Under the pieces are notes generated by a model. It ran no database searches and had not been told where the DNA came from. It was given only the letters and a program-made list of their open reading frames with translations. Below, piece after piece: positions 46,600 to 57,967 of a DNA stretch of 64,000 nt (its first letter is position 1; each line of letters starts with the position of its first letter). The stretch covers positions 47,409,364-47,473,363 of the forward strand of contig NC_067196.1 of NCBI RefSeq assembly GCF_000699445.3, read 5' to 3'. This DNA comes from Schistosoma haematobium. Its lineage: Eukaryota > Platyhelminthes > Trematoda > Strigeidida > Schistosomatidae. Position numbers and translations under genes: made by a program.

Positions 46600-47000
46600 G
46601 AGAGAACTAACACAAGGATTATCAAAATAGTACAAGCATTGCTAAACAACTGTCTACACAACATACTCAATGTCCGTTGACTGGATATCATCAGCAACAA
46701 CTTACTGTGAGAGAGAACAAAACAGCCTTCAGATCAACAGGAAATCAGGAAAAGACACTGAAAGTGGATAGGATACACATTGAGGAAATCATCAAACTTC
46801 ATCACGAGGCAAGCGCTAACTTGGAATCTCAATGGGCAAATTGAAAGAGGAAAACAAAGGAAGACAGTGCGTCGGAGGTTAGAATGAAATATCAAGAAAA
46901 TGAATAGGAACTGGAAACAAACGGAACAGAACAGAGTTGGGTGGAGAATGCTTGTGGTCGGCCTACGCTCTTCAGTGAGCGATAACAAACATAAGTAAGT
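46600..47000 (+). mobile_element. RTE retrotransposon, 3' coding fragment
   Basis: Encodes the RTE C-terminal region, with stops: KMVQ..LNNCLHN-like start, GKDTESG-type sequence, [13 protein letters not shown], then the end block GWRMLVVGLRSS and a short ATAAGTAAG tail. It is related to the 50970 and 55040 copies in its 5' half but carries its own changes. Confidence 0.85.
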
Positions 47001-48391
47001 ATTGTCCTGAGGTATATCTTAAGCATAATTCTTTACAAAATGAGAATCACTCGTTTGGTTACTGACTGGTCTCAAATCAAGAAAGTAATCTCCGATGACT
47101 AATTTTCTTCATGAAAGCTTCCAGAAATATTCTATATTTTCATGTTAGGACAGCAGCAACCTTCACATATTTAAACTTCTTATTGAGATGTGTCTTGCAA
47201 ACTCAAGAGATAAATCATGTTAAATCTTAGGAATTTATTTAATCTAACAATCAGTTAGTGGCTGTACACCTTTTCCACTCTAGATTCATTGAATACTGTG
47301 CTGAACGTTCTATGTATCTCTTAAGTTATTAGCAACATTCAGAATAAGTTGGAATTGCATGTCAACCTAGAATTTCTAGAACATACTTATCCACAAATCT
47401 GAACGACATGGTTATATTGGTCAGTATTATCTCTGTATATGAGTTTTAGCTTTCGTATATAAATCTCTCAGTCTCAAGATATAGATAGTAACCAACCAAA
47501 GCATAAGTTGAGAGAGCTTATATTGTAACTATATATTCGGCAAACAACACTGATTTATTTGGTTTGACTGATACTCATCATAAACTATAAACAATACAGT
47601 GATGACAAGTTTTCCAAAATAATGATAAATTCACTATATTTCGTCTGATTATCTTCAGCTGAAATCACTTAACTAAGAATATATAAATAAAGCAAATTAT
47701 TTCTAAAGCAAGTTTAAATTAAAACAGTTTTGATGGGATGTTTTTCATAGAATAGAAGTGATAGTTGGGAAAGAAAACACCTAAGAAAAGTCGTTGGTCC
47801 GAAAACTTTTTGAGTTAACTCAGTAAATAACTACGGGAAGAACGAATTGCGTTGTTTATTTATACGACGAAGTCAATCAATTACAAACCACTGATTATTT
47901 TTAACTACATTCTGTCGATAAATTTATATGGGAATTTTAAAGACTTTCTTATTTAGGAAAATCATTTTATTAAATAGCTCTGATCTTTTAAACTTTTTCG
48001 CTTTTTTTTCTGGGTTACATTTTCCTTTTCATTGTCCAACGTTTGTTCAAAGTTCTGATTTGGTATGTATTCAATAACTCACTGATTTTAATTTCTAGAC
48101 CGGAAATTGTTTCGTAATACTTTATTATCAGAAATATACTTGTATGAGTAAACAAATGTGAAAATCAGTTATACAAAAAAAATTAAGAAGCAGTAACTCC
48201 TCAAAATATTGATTTAGTAACCCCTAAACCACCTGTGAATGTATCACTGAATAACTGTATCGAGGTTCAGTAGTAATCATCTTTCATTCTCAATTGAAGT
48301 AGTAAATAAACATAATAATAATTGTCGATATCACTGGAAAACAGCAGTTGTGTCATCAATGAACCGAACTTCTGAAGTCACATATTGAATC
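47001..48391. other. AT-rich non-coding sequence, nothing recognised
   Basis: A TTTCGTCTGATTATCTTCAG motif near 47640 resembles one arm of a ribozyme-like repeat but lacks the rest. No gene supported. Confidence 0.4.
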
Positions 48392-48870
48392 AGTGATTTA
48401 ACAGTGCTTCCAGGTTTCCCATGGTGGTCTAGCGTTAATCGATTAGTGAATTTAACTATTAAATTACTAAAACCTCCACAAACCCCCTTTCAGATAATAA
48501 CCACCATGTGCTCACTAGTGACTGGCTTCAAGAGGTATATCCTAGAGTTCTATTGAGAGACAGTGACTAGTGGAATTCAAACGGGTCTCTTGTGAGACAG
48601 TAACTCACCGAAGACAATGGTAGACGGTGGAACAATTTCGTAAATCGGTTGAAGTTAGACATTAACACCGCCGGCTCAGTGGTCTAGATGTTAGGCGTCC
48701 GCGTGCGAGACAGATAGGTCCTGGGTTTGAAGCTCGCGAGCAGGATCGTGGATGAGAATTGCTGAGAAGTCCCATACTAGAACAAAACGATAGTCCAGTG
48801 CTTTCAGGTTTTCCATGGTGGTCTAGCTTACATCGACTCATGAATTCAACTATTAAAGTATTATATCTAC
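48392..48870 (+). mobile_element. family A SINE, head-to-tail partial dimer
   Basis: The first unit starts at CAGTGCTTCC (about 48393), which is the first base after the ribozyme cleavage site in intact copies, and runs to the 3' end (CCACAAACCCCCTT). It passes without a break into the 5' body of a second unit (GTGCTCACTAGTGACTGGC), then tRNA-like head, ribozyme and 3' end. The segment from 48393 to the second cleavage site is therefore one cleavage-to-cleavage monomer, as expected for RNA from a tandem array cut by its own ribozymes. Confidence 0.85.
48754..48801 (+). ncRNA. decayed hammerhead ribozyme (family A)
   Basis: The core strands read CTGAGAA (G8 lost) and CAAAAC (G12 lost), and stem I is mismatched (GAATTG). 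Predicted inactive today, whatever its state when the copy was made. Confidence 0.7.
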
Positions 48871-49579
48871 TGAGAAATCTAAATCCTGTCCTCACTATAT
48901 ATTTAAATAAATCAACACTGAGATAAAAGTGTTCCTAGTTGTCATTAGATTATTGACTAGCTTAAAGATACGATGAAAAATCGTATTCAAAAAGTGAAAA
49001 ACCATGAAAAATAATTTAACGTCCTTCGCTGTTTAAACATGTTTTTAATGTACACAATCAAACATAGTCTAGAGCGTTCCATCAAATCTTGATTCGTATC
49101 ATTTGATTTGTGAATGAAAGCTTGTAGACTATTACAAAGACTTACAAAAACAGATTTGAGTCAAATAAATTCAAGAAAATCTTTTGAAACATTGAGTAAA
49201 ACCATGTCATTGCATACTTTAAAAAATATGTACTATGTACTAAAGTTGGATGAATTTTAAATACTATGGTTTATTATCAAATTTCATCGGAATGATGACT
49301 AATACTAAACTATGAAGATATACAAATTTATAAGCCGTTTATTAATTGACAGTTATCTGTATACCGTATTCTATCTAGTTTGACCAATTCAGTCAGTTTT
49401 ACAATTCTTAGATTTCGCAAACTAAAACTACGAAAGATATTTACTTAGTTACATTATCATTTTGTATCGGTAATAAGTATCTAGATGATCCTTTACTCTT
49501 TCATCTATATCTGGACGAATGAAACAATCGAGACTATTTCAAACTGAATTATAACCCATACCGGCTGCATACGTGAATG
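48871..49579. other. AT-rich non-coding sequence, nothing recognised
   Basis: No supported gene or repeat family. Confidence 0.5.
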
Positions 49580-49735
49580 GCTATCAGTAGCTAAGTGGAT
49601 AATGTGGTAAAGTTTAGAGCGAACGGTACTAGGTTTGAGTCCAGAAGTGAACATTAACCCTGGGGTCCAGGTACATCCAGCTGACATGTCTGAAACAGGA
49701 CGAAATGGGTAACCCGAATTTTGCTGACACATATG
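49580..49735 (+). mobile_element. family B (Sm-alpha type) SINE, 3'-truncated
   Basis: The tRNA-like head (TCAGTAGCTAAGTGGATAAT) and the start of the ribozyme (ATCCAGCTGACATGTCTGAA) are present. The core is altered (CTGACAT) and the copy ends right after GGACGAAATGGG, before the cleavage site. No functional ribozyme remains. Confidence 0.8.
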
Positions 49736-50478
49736 TCATTTATTAATTGACCAATCATATAGGATTTGAATTGTATACTTCTTTGGTTTCCTAAACGATT
49801 ATTTCTAGGGGATTTTAATCATAAGCTGAAAAACAATGCGATTCAAAGAACACTAGCTTAGAGATAGATTCCCTGGAGTTGAGATGGGAAGTTGTATCGG
49901 TAATATCTAGGAAATCTTAAGTGAGATTGTAACTCACTACTGACACTGAACAATGATCAATCTATGACGCACTAAAACAGACATGATAATCTAATGATAA
50001 AAAGATAAACGGAATAGGAAATAAATCAAGAGATAAAATGTTTATGACCAAGCAGAAATACACTTTAATTGAGTACACACAATCTACATAAAGTAAATTT
50101 TGAAAATGTTGTCCAGAATAATAAAAGAAAGCTCTCGAACTAATCCATTTAGATTGAAGAATACAACAAAGTCAAGTCAGCCTTTTATAAATTTCCTTCA
50201 GCACCACTGATGACCATATTAAAAGGTATTGATCTAAATCAACCAGATCATAACATTGAAATATTATAGGTTCAAAATCACCAGGTAAACATGTTTATCA
50301 GATTACAATTAGCTTTATAATGCTCAGTTTAAATAAATGCCTACATTGATACTTCTATCAATGTAATTATATTGAAAAGTTTGAATTACTTCAATGGCTT
50401 CACTGTTCAAATCTTTATTATATTAAATGACAACTAATCTATTGTTTGTTTATGTTATCCACCATAAAACGCAGTCAG
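49736..50478. other. AT-rich non-coding sequence, nothing recognised
   Basis: No supported gene or repeat family. Confidence 0.5.
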
Positions 50479-50625
50479 GAACAGTCAACACCACATGAAA
50501 ATCAACGTGTGTATTTATTTCGATGGAGTGAAACGCCTTCCCCCATTTGCGTTTACTTTGCAGAGTCACTCAGTTATGTGGATAATTCAAGGAGTAAGAT
50601 GACTTCATTGGACTTACATACAATG
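50479..50625 (+). CDS. candidate internal exon, 147 nt, phase 0-0
   Basis: Acceptor AAACGCAGTCAG and donor GTAAGA (50626) bound 49 codons, with phase 0 at both ends. The peptide is protein-like: EQSTPHENQRVYLFRWSETP, then ICVYFAESLSYVD and SKMTSLDLHTM, with aromatic, proline and acidic residues rarely seen together in random AT-rich ORFs. It could splice in phase to the candidate exon at 54672. No family recognised. Confidence 0.3.
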
Positions 50626-50969
50626 GTAAGAATCATTTGCTACCTCAATTTATCACAATAAAGACGAACAACTCGCATGTTTGAGGCGATGGAAATCACG
50701 TCTAAGTCCCTGTATGAACGCTATTACTGAACTCGAAATTCATCTAGCTGAATAGTCTTGAATAGGATAAAACACAACATAGACGTCCCTGAAAAATAGT
50801 GTAAGCAGATAAACTGATTGGTTGGTTTTCATTCTATTAAGGACAAGTGCAAATGCATTTCATTTATTGGTAGGTAGACGTAATTTTTATTTGTTCTATA
50901 ATGTCGAAAAATTGGTGACTACATTAAGAATTCCATGTTGACACATATAAAAATCATTTACTGTATTGA

Positions 50970-51682
50970 ATACCAGTGTAGCATCAGCCTCTATAGCATT
51001 CACAAGGGGAGAAAAGATCCCAAAATACAACAACACCAACCACAGCACACTTCATGGAGATACTATGGAAGAAGTGAGGACCTCTACTTACCTGAGCAGC
51101 ATAGTCGATAAATAACAAGGATATGATCCAGATTTGAAAGCACGAATAGGTAAAGCAGGAGCAGAATTCCTACAGTTGAAGAATCTATGAAACTCAAAAC
51201 AACTGTCTGCAAGCCAACATCAAAGTCAGAATCTTTAATGCAAATGTCAAAACAGTCCTGCTGTGAGGAGTTGAAACTTGCAGAACTTCCACAATCATCA
51301 AGATGGTACAAGTATTGCTAAACAACTGTCTACACAACACACTCAGTGTCCGTTGACCGGATATCATCAGCAACAACTTACTGTGAGAGAGAGCAAACCA
51401 GCTTCCAGATCAACAGGAAATTAGGAAAAGACACTGAAAGTGGATAGGATACACATTGAGGAAATCATCAAACTTCATCACGAGGCAAGCGCTAACTTGG
51501 AATCCTGAAGGTAAACAGAAAGGAGGAAGACCAAGGAACACACTGCGTGGTGAATCGGATGCAGACATGAAAAGGATGAATAGGAACTGGAAACAAGTGG
51601 AAAGTATTGCCCAGAACAGAGTTCGAGTGAGGATCATGGTGAAAAACCTATGCTCCTCCACGAGGGGTAACAAGCGTATTTA
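50970..51682 (+). mobile_element. RTE retrotransposon 3' half, disabled
   Basis: Begins in the RT thumb region (VSASIGLNIHKGRKK-like), continues through TYLSSIVDK, a stop, KARIGKA and FLQLKNL to the C-terminal block [12 protein letters not shown]...[10 protein letters not shown] and the usual end (CTCCTCCACGAGGGGTAACA). Several in-frame stops, including a TGA in the CTGCTGTGAGGAG stretch, disable it. From about 51172 to 51660 it is identical, as far as I can check by eye, to 56043-56538. Confidence 0.9.
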
Positions 51683-51903
51683 GTAATTGTGTTAAGTAAA
51701 AAGTTATTTAAATATAGTACGTGTTGCAGTCAACTAATTCTCTTTCTTATTAAAAAAAAGCCATCCAACTTGAATAATACTACATATTAACGAGAAATTA
51801 AAGAAATTTTTTAGAATTATATTTTTTTTTGTGGAGATTGTAGTAATTTCAATGGTTAAGATCATGAGTCAGTTGAAGCCAGACCACCATGGAAAACCTG
51901 GAA

Positions 51904-51949
51904 ACACTGGACAGCCGTTTCGTCCTAGTATGGGACTCCTCAGCAGTGC
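51904..51949 (-). ncRNA. hammerhead ribozyme, intact core (family A)
   Basis: On the minus strand: stem I GCACTG/CAGTGT (outermost pair G-U), core CTGAGGA, stem II GTCC-CATACTA-GGAC, core GAAA, stem III CG..TG with one G-U pair, triplet GTC, cut expected between 51910 and 51909. All core positions are consensus. Confidence 0.87.
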
Positions 51950-52380
51950 GCATCCACGATCCCGCACCACGCGGGGCTCGAACCCAGGACCTACTGGTTT
52001 CGCGTCGGAGCACTTAACCACTAGACCACTGAGCCGGCATCCAACGGTGTTAATGTCTAACTTCAACTAATCCACGAAATTGAGCGACACATTCACCATT
52101 GTCTTCAGTGAGTTACTATCTCACAACAGACCTGGTTGAACTCCACTGGTCACTACTTCTCACTAGAACTCCAGGATATACCTCGTGAAGCCAGTCACTA
52201 GTGAGCATATGTTGATTAATATCAGATGGGTTTTTTTTGTGGAGATTGTAGTAATTTCAATGGTTAAGATCATGAGTCAGTTGAAGCTAGACCACCATGG
52301 AAAACCTGGAAACACTGGACGGCCGTTTCGTCCCAGTAGGTCCTGGGTTCGAGCCCCGCGTGGTGCGGGATCGTGGATGC

Positions 52381-52426
52381 GCACTGCTGAGGAGTCCCAT
52401 ACTAGGACGAAACGGCTGTCCAGTGT
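52381..52426 (+). ncRNA. hammerhead ribozyme, intact core (family A)
   Basis: Same sequence as the ribozyme at 51904-51949 but on the other strand, including its private G-U pairs; cut expected after 52420. If the locus were transcribed through, the two could also pair with each other as antisense arms, which would compete with folding of each ribozyme. Confidence 0.87.
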
Positions 52427-52490
52427 TTCCAGGTTTTCCATGGTGGTCTAGCTTCAACTGACTCATGATCTTAACCATTGAAATTATATT

Positions 52491-52871
52491 TTTGTTGAAC
52501 CCTAACATCACTAAGGTTAACATGTCTTTTCTTATGTTAAACATGTTTGATCGAGAAATGATAATTAGGTCGCCGTACTGATTTTATCTGTTTGTTAATA
52601 ATACTTGATATTTTCGGTATGCATTATTCACTTTGTATGATCGTAACTTTGACCTAGAAAATGTAAATAATAGTACAAATGAAATTATAAATAAATAAAC
52701 TATGTATGGTTATTTAATCGAGATCATACAAGTCACACTGTCATGTTTTCGAAGATTAATAAGAAATGTAAAAATTATTACATTACTGACTTGTCTTGTG
52801 GAAATGGATCACTGAAGAAAAAATATTTACGAAGCGCACATTACCTTAATGTTATATGAATAAAACGTTAG
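52491..52871. other. AT-rich non-coding sequence, nothing recognised
   Basis: No supported element. Confidence 0.5.
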
Positions 52872-53017
52872 AAAAACTGAACGAAATTACATATGTAATG
52901 ATCGATGTAGAAAACCATCCAAATAGTGTATTTTATATTGTTATTAAAAGAATCCCTGGTAGTCTACTTGAAATGGAAGAATTACGGTTACATGTCTATT
53001 TTACCTTTGATATTATG
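52872..53017 (+). CDS. weak candidate internal exon
   Basis: After an AAACGTTAG acceptor, AA plus 48 codons read KLNEITYVMIDVENHPNSVF, then KRIPGSLLEMEELRLHVYF, ending at ATG before a GTAAAC donor (53018). The donor is phase 0, compatible with the exon at 54672. The acceptor is phase 1 and so not directly compatible with the 50479-50625 donor; another exon would be needed. Acceptor context is poor in pyrimidines. Confidence 0.22.
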
Positions 53018-54671
53018 GTAAACCATATGCTCATCGTTAAACTGAACATATCCTCCTATTCTGAACACATTTAATTTTTTTTTAATATATGGTAAATCAA
53101 TATGACAGTAACTGAAATAAATGAAGTCCTAAACAAAATACTTCTCACTCAGTCGTGATACTCTGCATTCTTATGAACTTATAAGTTATCAAGTTTCATC
53201 TTTCTCTGAACAATTAACTAAATTTATAGTGAATCTTTTATTTAGTAAAATGCTATCACACTAAATTACAGTCAACTGGAGTAAAATCTTTTCTGTTTAG
53301 TGGCTGGTGGATGTGATACAAATACCAGTATTCACATACGCACACATGTTAAACATCTAGCACTATGATCATTATTATCCAGGATCATATGATCTCAAAT
53401 ACAAACTAGTTGAATTTTTCAGTAAAGCTATCCACTATTCTATTCCAATTATATCTTACTGTATGTTATTTTTAAAGCAACTTAAATGTCGATTACTGAA
53501 AATAAAAAGCTAATGCCAAGTTAATAATGAATAAATGGAATATATGCGATGTAGTACAGTTAACCAAGATGTCACAAATCTAGGTTTAATATATGTTATC
53601 ACTTAATAGTAAAGCTCTATTATTAATCACGTTAAAATATGTCACTTTTTGACATTTGATCGAATGATTCAAGTTAGAACCTCGAAAATAGTATAAGCTT
53701 CAATAATTTACCTAATAACCATTGGTGATGAATAAAAGAAAGTCAAAAAACTAATTACAGTTTTTGAAAGCAAAATAACAGTTAAGTACTCATGTTCTGA
53801 ACAAAGTTAATATATTAAACTCTTCGTTTAATAGAAACTAGTGAGAAGAACTAGATTTCCTTCAGTTCAGTAAATCTTAACAACCATTAAAAGATAGAAT
53901 TCTGGACGATTCATTGTTGATAAGGATTTACGTAAGTTGATAAATGACCATAGACATCTGTATTTTAATGAATATTAAAATATTTTAACTATGCTATTTT
54001 CCTGTTATTATGTTCATTAAAAATGATCCTATAAAATAAGCTTATTGGGAGTACTAGTAAATCGTGCGGTTACTTTTCAGAAAATCCTGATTAGTTTTGT
54101 GATAATGATCAAATTCCCGGAAAAAAAAAGTAATTAATTCTATCGATTTTCATTTACTGATACCGATATTATTAGTTCTACAAAACTGATTAACTCAGGG
54201 GGCGTATAGTTAAGGATCTAATCATTTGCTGTTTCACTATTACTTTGTTTTGCTTGGACACTCTCTCCCTCATCCATTTTAGTCTCTGATATGAAAACAT
54301 GAATAACTAAAAATAAGAAACTTGAAAAAAACTATTCTCTAGTGAAATAGCATAAATATATATAGTTAATATATATTCATCAATTAACTCACTTATGCTA
54401 CTTTGATATTGTCCCAATCGCAAGCGTTTAATGGATGTCATACCTGTTGTCATATCGTTTTCCACTCATACATAAACTGGTGTTAAATAGTTATACGTTT
54501 ATTATTCAAATTTATGCCGTGAATGTTATAGCTTTGTACGTATTATGATTTATTATTTATGGTACGTCGTAGTCTTGCATTTTATTTGTGTAATAACTTA
54601 CGTCTTAAAGTTAGAATAACATAGGGTAATGCAAAATATTTATATGGTCTTCCTGGAGTTATGTTTAGTAG
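53018..54671. other. AT-rich non-coding sequence, possible intron
   Basis: No repeat family recognised. Confidence 0.45.
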
Positions 54672-54905
54672 TTTGGAGGAAACTGGAAGGCTACTGACCG
54701 TTCACCAAGCATATCAACTATGTTATCGAATTTACTCAGTGAGGAGAAAAGAAAAATCATAATACCTAGTTTATCCGTCCGGTCACCACTGAATTCTCTA
54801 TCCACAGAAATAAATTCTTCTATCTGGGTCGATATTACATTTTCGCAAGGTTGTGATTATTCACGAGATGTTAAACGATCGAACCATAGTCAGTTAAAAA
54901 CATAA
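54672..54905 (+). CDS. candidate terminal exon of an unidentified gene
   Basis: After ATGTTTAGTAG the frame FGGNWKATDRSPSISTMLSN opens in phase 0 and runs 77 codons to TAA at 54903-54905. Later parts read SVRSPLNSLSTEINSS and QGCDYSRDVKRSNHS. The serine-rich, charged composition with tryptophans looks more like coding than chance. The phase fits the donors at 50625 and 53017. No domain recognised and no clear poly(A) signal close by. Confidence 0.3.
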   Translation, partial: FGGNWKATDRSPSISTMLSNLLSEEKRKIIIPSLSVRSPLNSLSTEINSSIWVDITFSQGCDYSRDVKRSNHSQLKT

Positions 54906-55039
54906 TACACAACTTTATCATCATTTGTTAAAATCTATCTCTTAAACCCATGAATCCCATGAGATTTCTTTCAATCATAAACTGCTTTTGAAACTTCAAA
55001 TGTTTGGTTGCCAGATAAATAATTCCTATTTAATGTTAG

Positions 55040-56572
55040 AATGAGCAAATACACCTAAATTAAGGCACACTACACTTATGAAAACGCCTGTAGCTCTTCT
55101 AGGGCTACTGCAGAGTACAAGGCTGCACAAATGGGGAGGGTTGGGTATGGGGTCAGCAACCCCATCGCGTAGGAAACAACCAAGCTAAAAATTGTCAACC
55201 ACATGTAACCTCTGACCACAAAGCTCAAGAATGAATTATCACGCCTTATGATGAAAGCCCACATTCTTCGGTGGCTACGAGGCTGATGCCAATTCTGACA
55301 ACCAGAACAACAATTCATATGGGTACATGGCTAGTTCGAACAATGTAGAAGTGTTCATGAGAGGACCCGACCATCCTGATAGGAGACCGGAAAGCCAAAG
55401 TCTAAACGGACGATACAGGATATAAATATATCAGGGGACGACATGATCTAATTGGAAGAAACCAATGACAATTGTGACAGATTTGCCACTTTGTGAGTAT
55501 TCAACAAAATGATAATAGAATACATAATATTCTCACACAAGCGCATGCAGAAAAGCTACGTAGATCTCACCGAATCACAATATAGAGAATCAGATCGATC
55601 ATATTTACATCACTAAAAAATTCAGAAGGACAATGGAAGACGTACGAACCAATAGAGGAAGTGACACAGATTCAGACCACCATCTACCTGGTGGTTGCCA
55701 AGATGAAACTAAAACAAAATAAGCACTCGAAAACTGAAAAAGAAAACAGTATTACAAGGGTCTAATAGAGTCTTCCTTTGACCTACTGACAAATTCAACA
55801 AAATCGAAATATCTCTCAACAACCGGTTCCCAACATTACAAAATCGACTCAAAGAAGAAGAAACTACTATGGAGGGTAATTGAAAAAGAATCAAAGATGC
55901 AGTAATTTCAACTTGCCAAGTGGTGCAGAAACGCAACATGCATCATCATCATAAGAAATAGATCTCTATAAAAACCCTGAACAAGATTGAAGAAAGGAAG
56001 AACAAGAGGATATGAAGGCAGGGATTGTCAAAGCAAGGATAGAATTCCTACAGTTGAAGAATCTATGAAACTCAAAACAACTGTCTGCAAGCCAACATCA
56101 AAGTCAGAATCTTTAATGCAAATGTCAAAACAGTCCTGCTGTGAGGAGTTGAAACTTGCAGAACTTCCACAATCATCAAGATGGTACAAGTATTGCTAAA
56201 CAACTGTCTACACAACACACTCAGTGTCCGTTGACCGGATATCATCAGCAACAACTTACTGTGAGAGAGAGCAAACCAGCTTCCAGATCAACAGGAAATT
56301 AGGAAAAGACACTGAAAGTGGATAGGATACACATTGAGGAAATCATCAAACTTCATCACGAGGCAAGCGCTAACTTGGAATCCTGAAGGTAAACAGAAAG
56401 GAGGAAGACCAAGGAACACACTGCGTGGTGAATCGGATGCAGACATGAAAAGGATGAATAGGAACTGGAAACAAGTGGAAAGTATTGCCCAGAACAGAGT
56501 TCGAGTGAGGATCATGGTGAAAAACCTATGCTCCTCCATGAGGAGTAACAGGTGTAATTAAGTAAGTACATT
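55040..56572 (+). mobile_element. RTE retrotransposon with 5' UTR, endonuclease remnant and internal deletions
   Basis: Order: decayed 5' UTR (about 55085-55180, with GGGTTGGGTATGGGGTCAGC); start of the endonuclease (IHMGTWLVRTM, about 55310); a deletion; the later endonuclease (KATWISPNHNIENQIDHIYI and the catalytic SDHH at about 55560-55685); the linker (LKEEETTMEGN); another deletion at about 56030; then the C-terminal RT region to a short TAAG-type tail (56557-56572). Frameshifts and stops are many. It is the only copy here with endonuclease sequence. The part from 56043 on is the twin of 51172-51660. Confidence 0.88.
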
Positions 56573-57584
56573 TATGACATAAAAACAGCTTTACGCTTTT
56601 GTGGCTATTCGTTCATGAATCTTAGCAACCGTAAGCTTATTACCGTAAGAACTAAACAGGTGCTATTCACACCCAATTTTTAGTTTATTTTTCAAATTCT
56701 GTAACAGCCGGTTTAGAAAGCCATTCTAAATCGTCGACGCCTCACCCGCGAGCAAGTGTTTATAAGCCTATTAAGGCGTTACTCTATGGTTTACCAGCTG
56801 ACATAGTATTTATACTGCATCAAGACGAGTTTGAGTTTGATGAAAGAACTTTTCTCCAAACTTTGGACCTAAGGACACAACTACTTAGGAGAACTGTTTT
56901 AGTCCTCCTCTTTAAAGAAACCAAGTTGAAGGGCTATCATTTTCTTCTGGCAGAATTCTAGGGACCATTGGAATAGCTGTTTAACATGTCTATGCTACAA
57001 CCGGTGAGTTTTCATATCCACAAGTTGATAGAGTGATACTTTGTGATTTTCGGTGTGATGTATGTACTCTAAAATCTCATGAAATTTACACTTTACTTCC
57101 AATGTTTAGTGAAGATAATCTAAATCCCAGCCAATTAAGATAGCGAATTCGGACTGGTCAGAATATCAATACACCTATTGACTGGAACCATCCAAATATA
57201 CCAAACCAAGAAGTTACACTGTAAACAGAGCTTTCCTATCTGAAAACGACCTCAATCACATAAATCATCAATTTCTTAATTGACATGACAAATGTGAGGA
57301 AGATTTTATTATTTGGTCAATACTGGAGTCCTTAATACAATATTAAATTATTACTGACGTAATCTGGTGTTCAGTAATCAGACAATTCATAAGAAATCAC
57401 TTGATACCGTCAGTAAAAGTGCATCTAACCAAACAAATCATATTCTGACTATTACAAATATCTTGAAACTTATCACACAAGGAAGAGCTTACTCATCGAG
57501 TTTTCTATGATCTTTAATATCCTTTAAAAAATTTTTACTGTCAATTGTTAAAATTACAAATTACAATTAATATTCTATTTTCAG
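56573..57584. other. non-coding sequence, GC-richer block at about 56690-56990
   Basis: The block containing GTCGACGCCTCACCCGCGAG is less AT-rich than its flanks and may be an old unrecognised repeat. No frame or copy elsewhere in the window supports a call. Confidence 0.35.
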
Positions 57585-57632
57585 TTAAGATCATGAACCG
57601 ATTGATGTTAGACTATCATTGAAAACCCGGAA

Positions 57633-57678
57633 GCACTGGATGGCCGTTTCATCCTATTGTGGAACTCCTCAGCAGTGT
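57633..57678 (-). ncRNA. hammerhead ribozyme, weakened (family A)
   Basis: Core strands CTGAGGA and GAAA are intact. The first pair of stem II is G-U, stem III has a C-A mismatch, and the triplet is ATC. Stem I outer pair is also lost or G-U. Marginal at best. Confidence 0.65.
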
Positions 57679-57921
57679 ACATCCACGATCCCGCTCGCGA
57701 GATTCGAACCCAGGACCACTAGATCACTGAGCCGGCATTGGAGTTCAACCGAGTCTGTTGTGAGATAGTAATTCACTGAAGACAATGGTGGGTGTGTTGT
57801 GGGTTCGTTGAGGTTGGACATTAACTCTATTGGATGCCGGCTCAGTGGTCCAGTAGGTTAAGCGTTCATGCGAGAGACTGAAGATCCTGGATTTGAATCC
57901 CGTAAGCGGGATCGTGGATGT

Positions 57922-57967
57922 ACACTGCTGAGGAGTTCCACGATAGGATGAAACGGCCATTCAGTGC
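57922..57967 (+). ncRNA. hammerhead ribozyme, weakened (family A)
   Basis: Same private variants as the minus arm, with triplet ATT in place of GTC and a mismatched outer base pair in stem I. Core strands are still consensus. Confidence 0.65.

Larger units (their letters stand above)
51832..52490. mobile_element. family A SINE, compound tandem plus foldback array
   Basis: Read on the minus strand: an inverted copy (52490 to about 52343, antisense to the rest), a switch of strand at GGTCCTGGGTTCG/GGGACGAAACGG, a partial unit from the ribozyme's second strand to the 3' end (about 52337-52236), then directly a full unit (about 52230-51835) with 5' body, tRNA-like head, ribozyme and 3' end. The full unit and the inverted copy share the same private variants (head GAGCCCCGCGTGGTGCGGG, cleavage region GGCTGTCCAGTGTTTCC), so one was copied from the other. 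Both contain intact ribozymes. The structure combines a head-to-tail dimer with a snap-back. Confidence 0.9.

Noticed and set aside
47630..47670. Hammerhead-like motif around TTTCGTCTGATTATCTTCAG
   Set aside because: Stem II would be too short and no stem I or cleavage triplet could be placed.
52185..52544. Open frames of 85-88 codons on both strands
   Set aside because: They lie inside the family A foldback; the similar peptides at 29742, 51831 and 52287 are translations of the SINE, not proteins.
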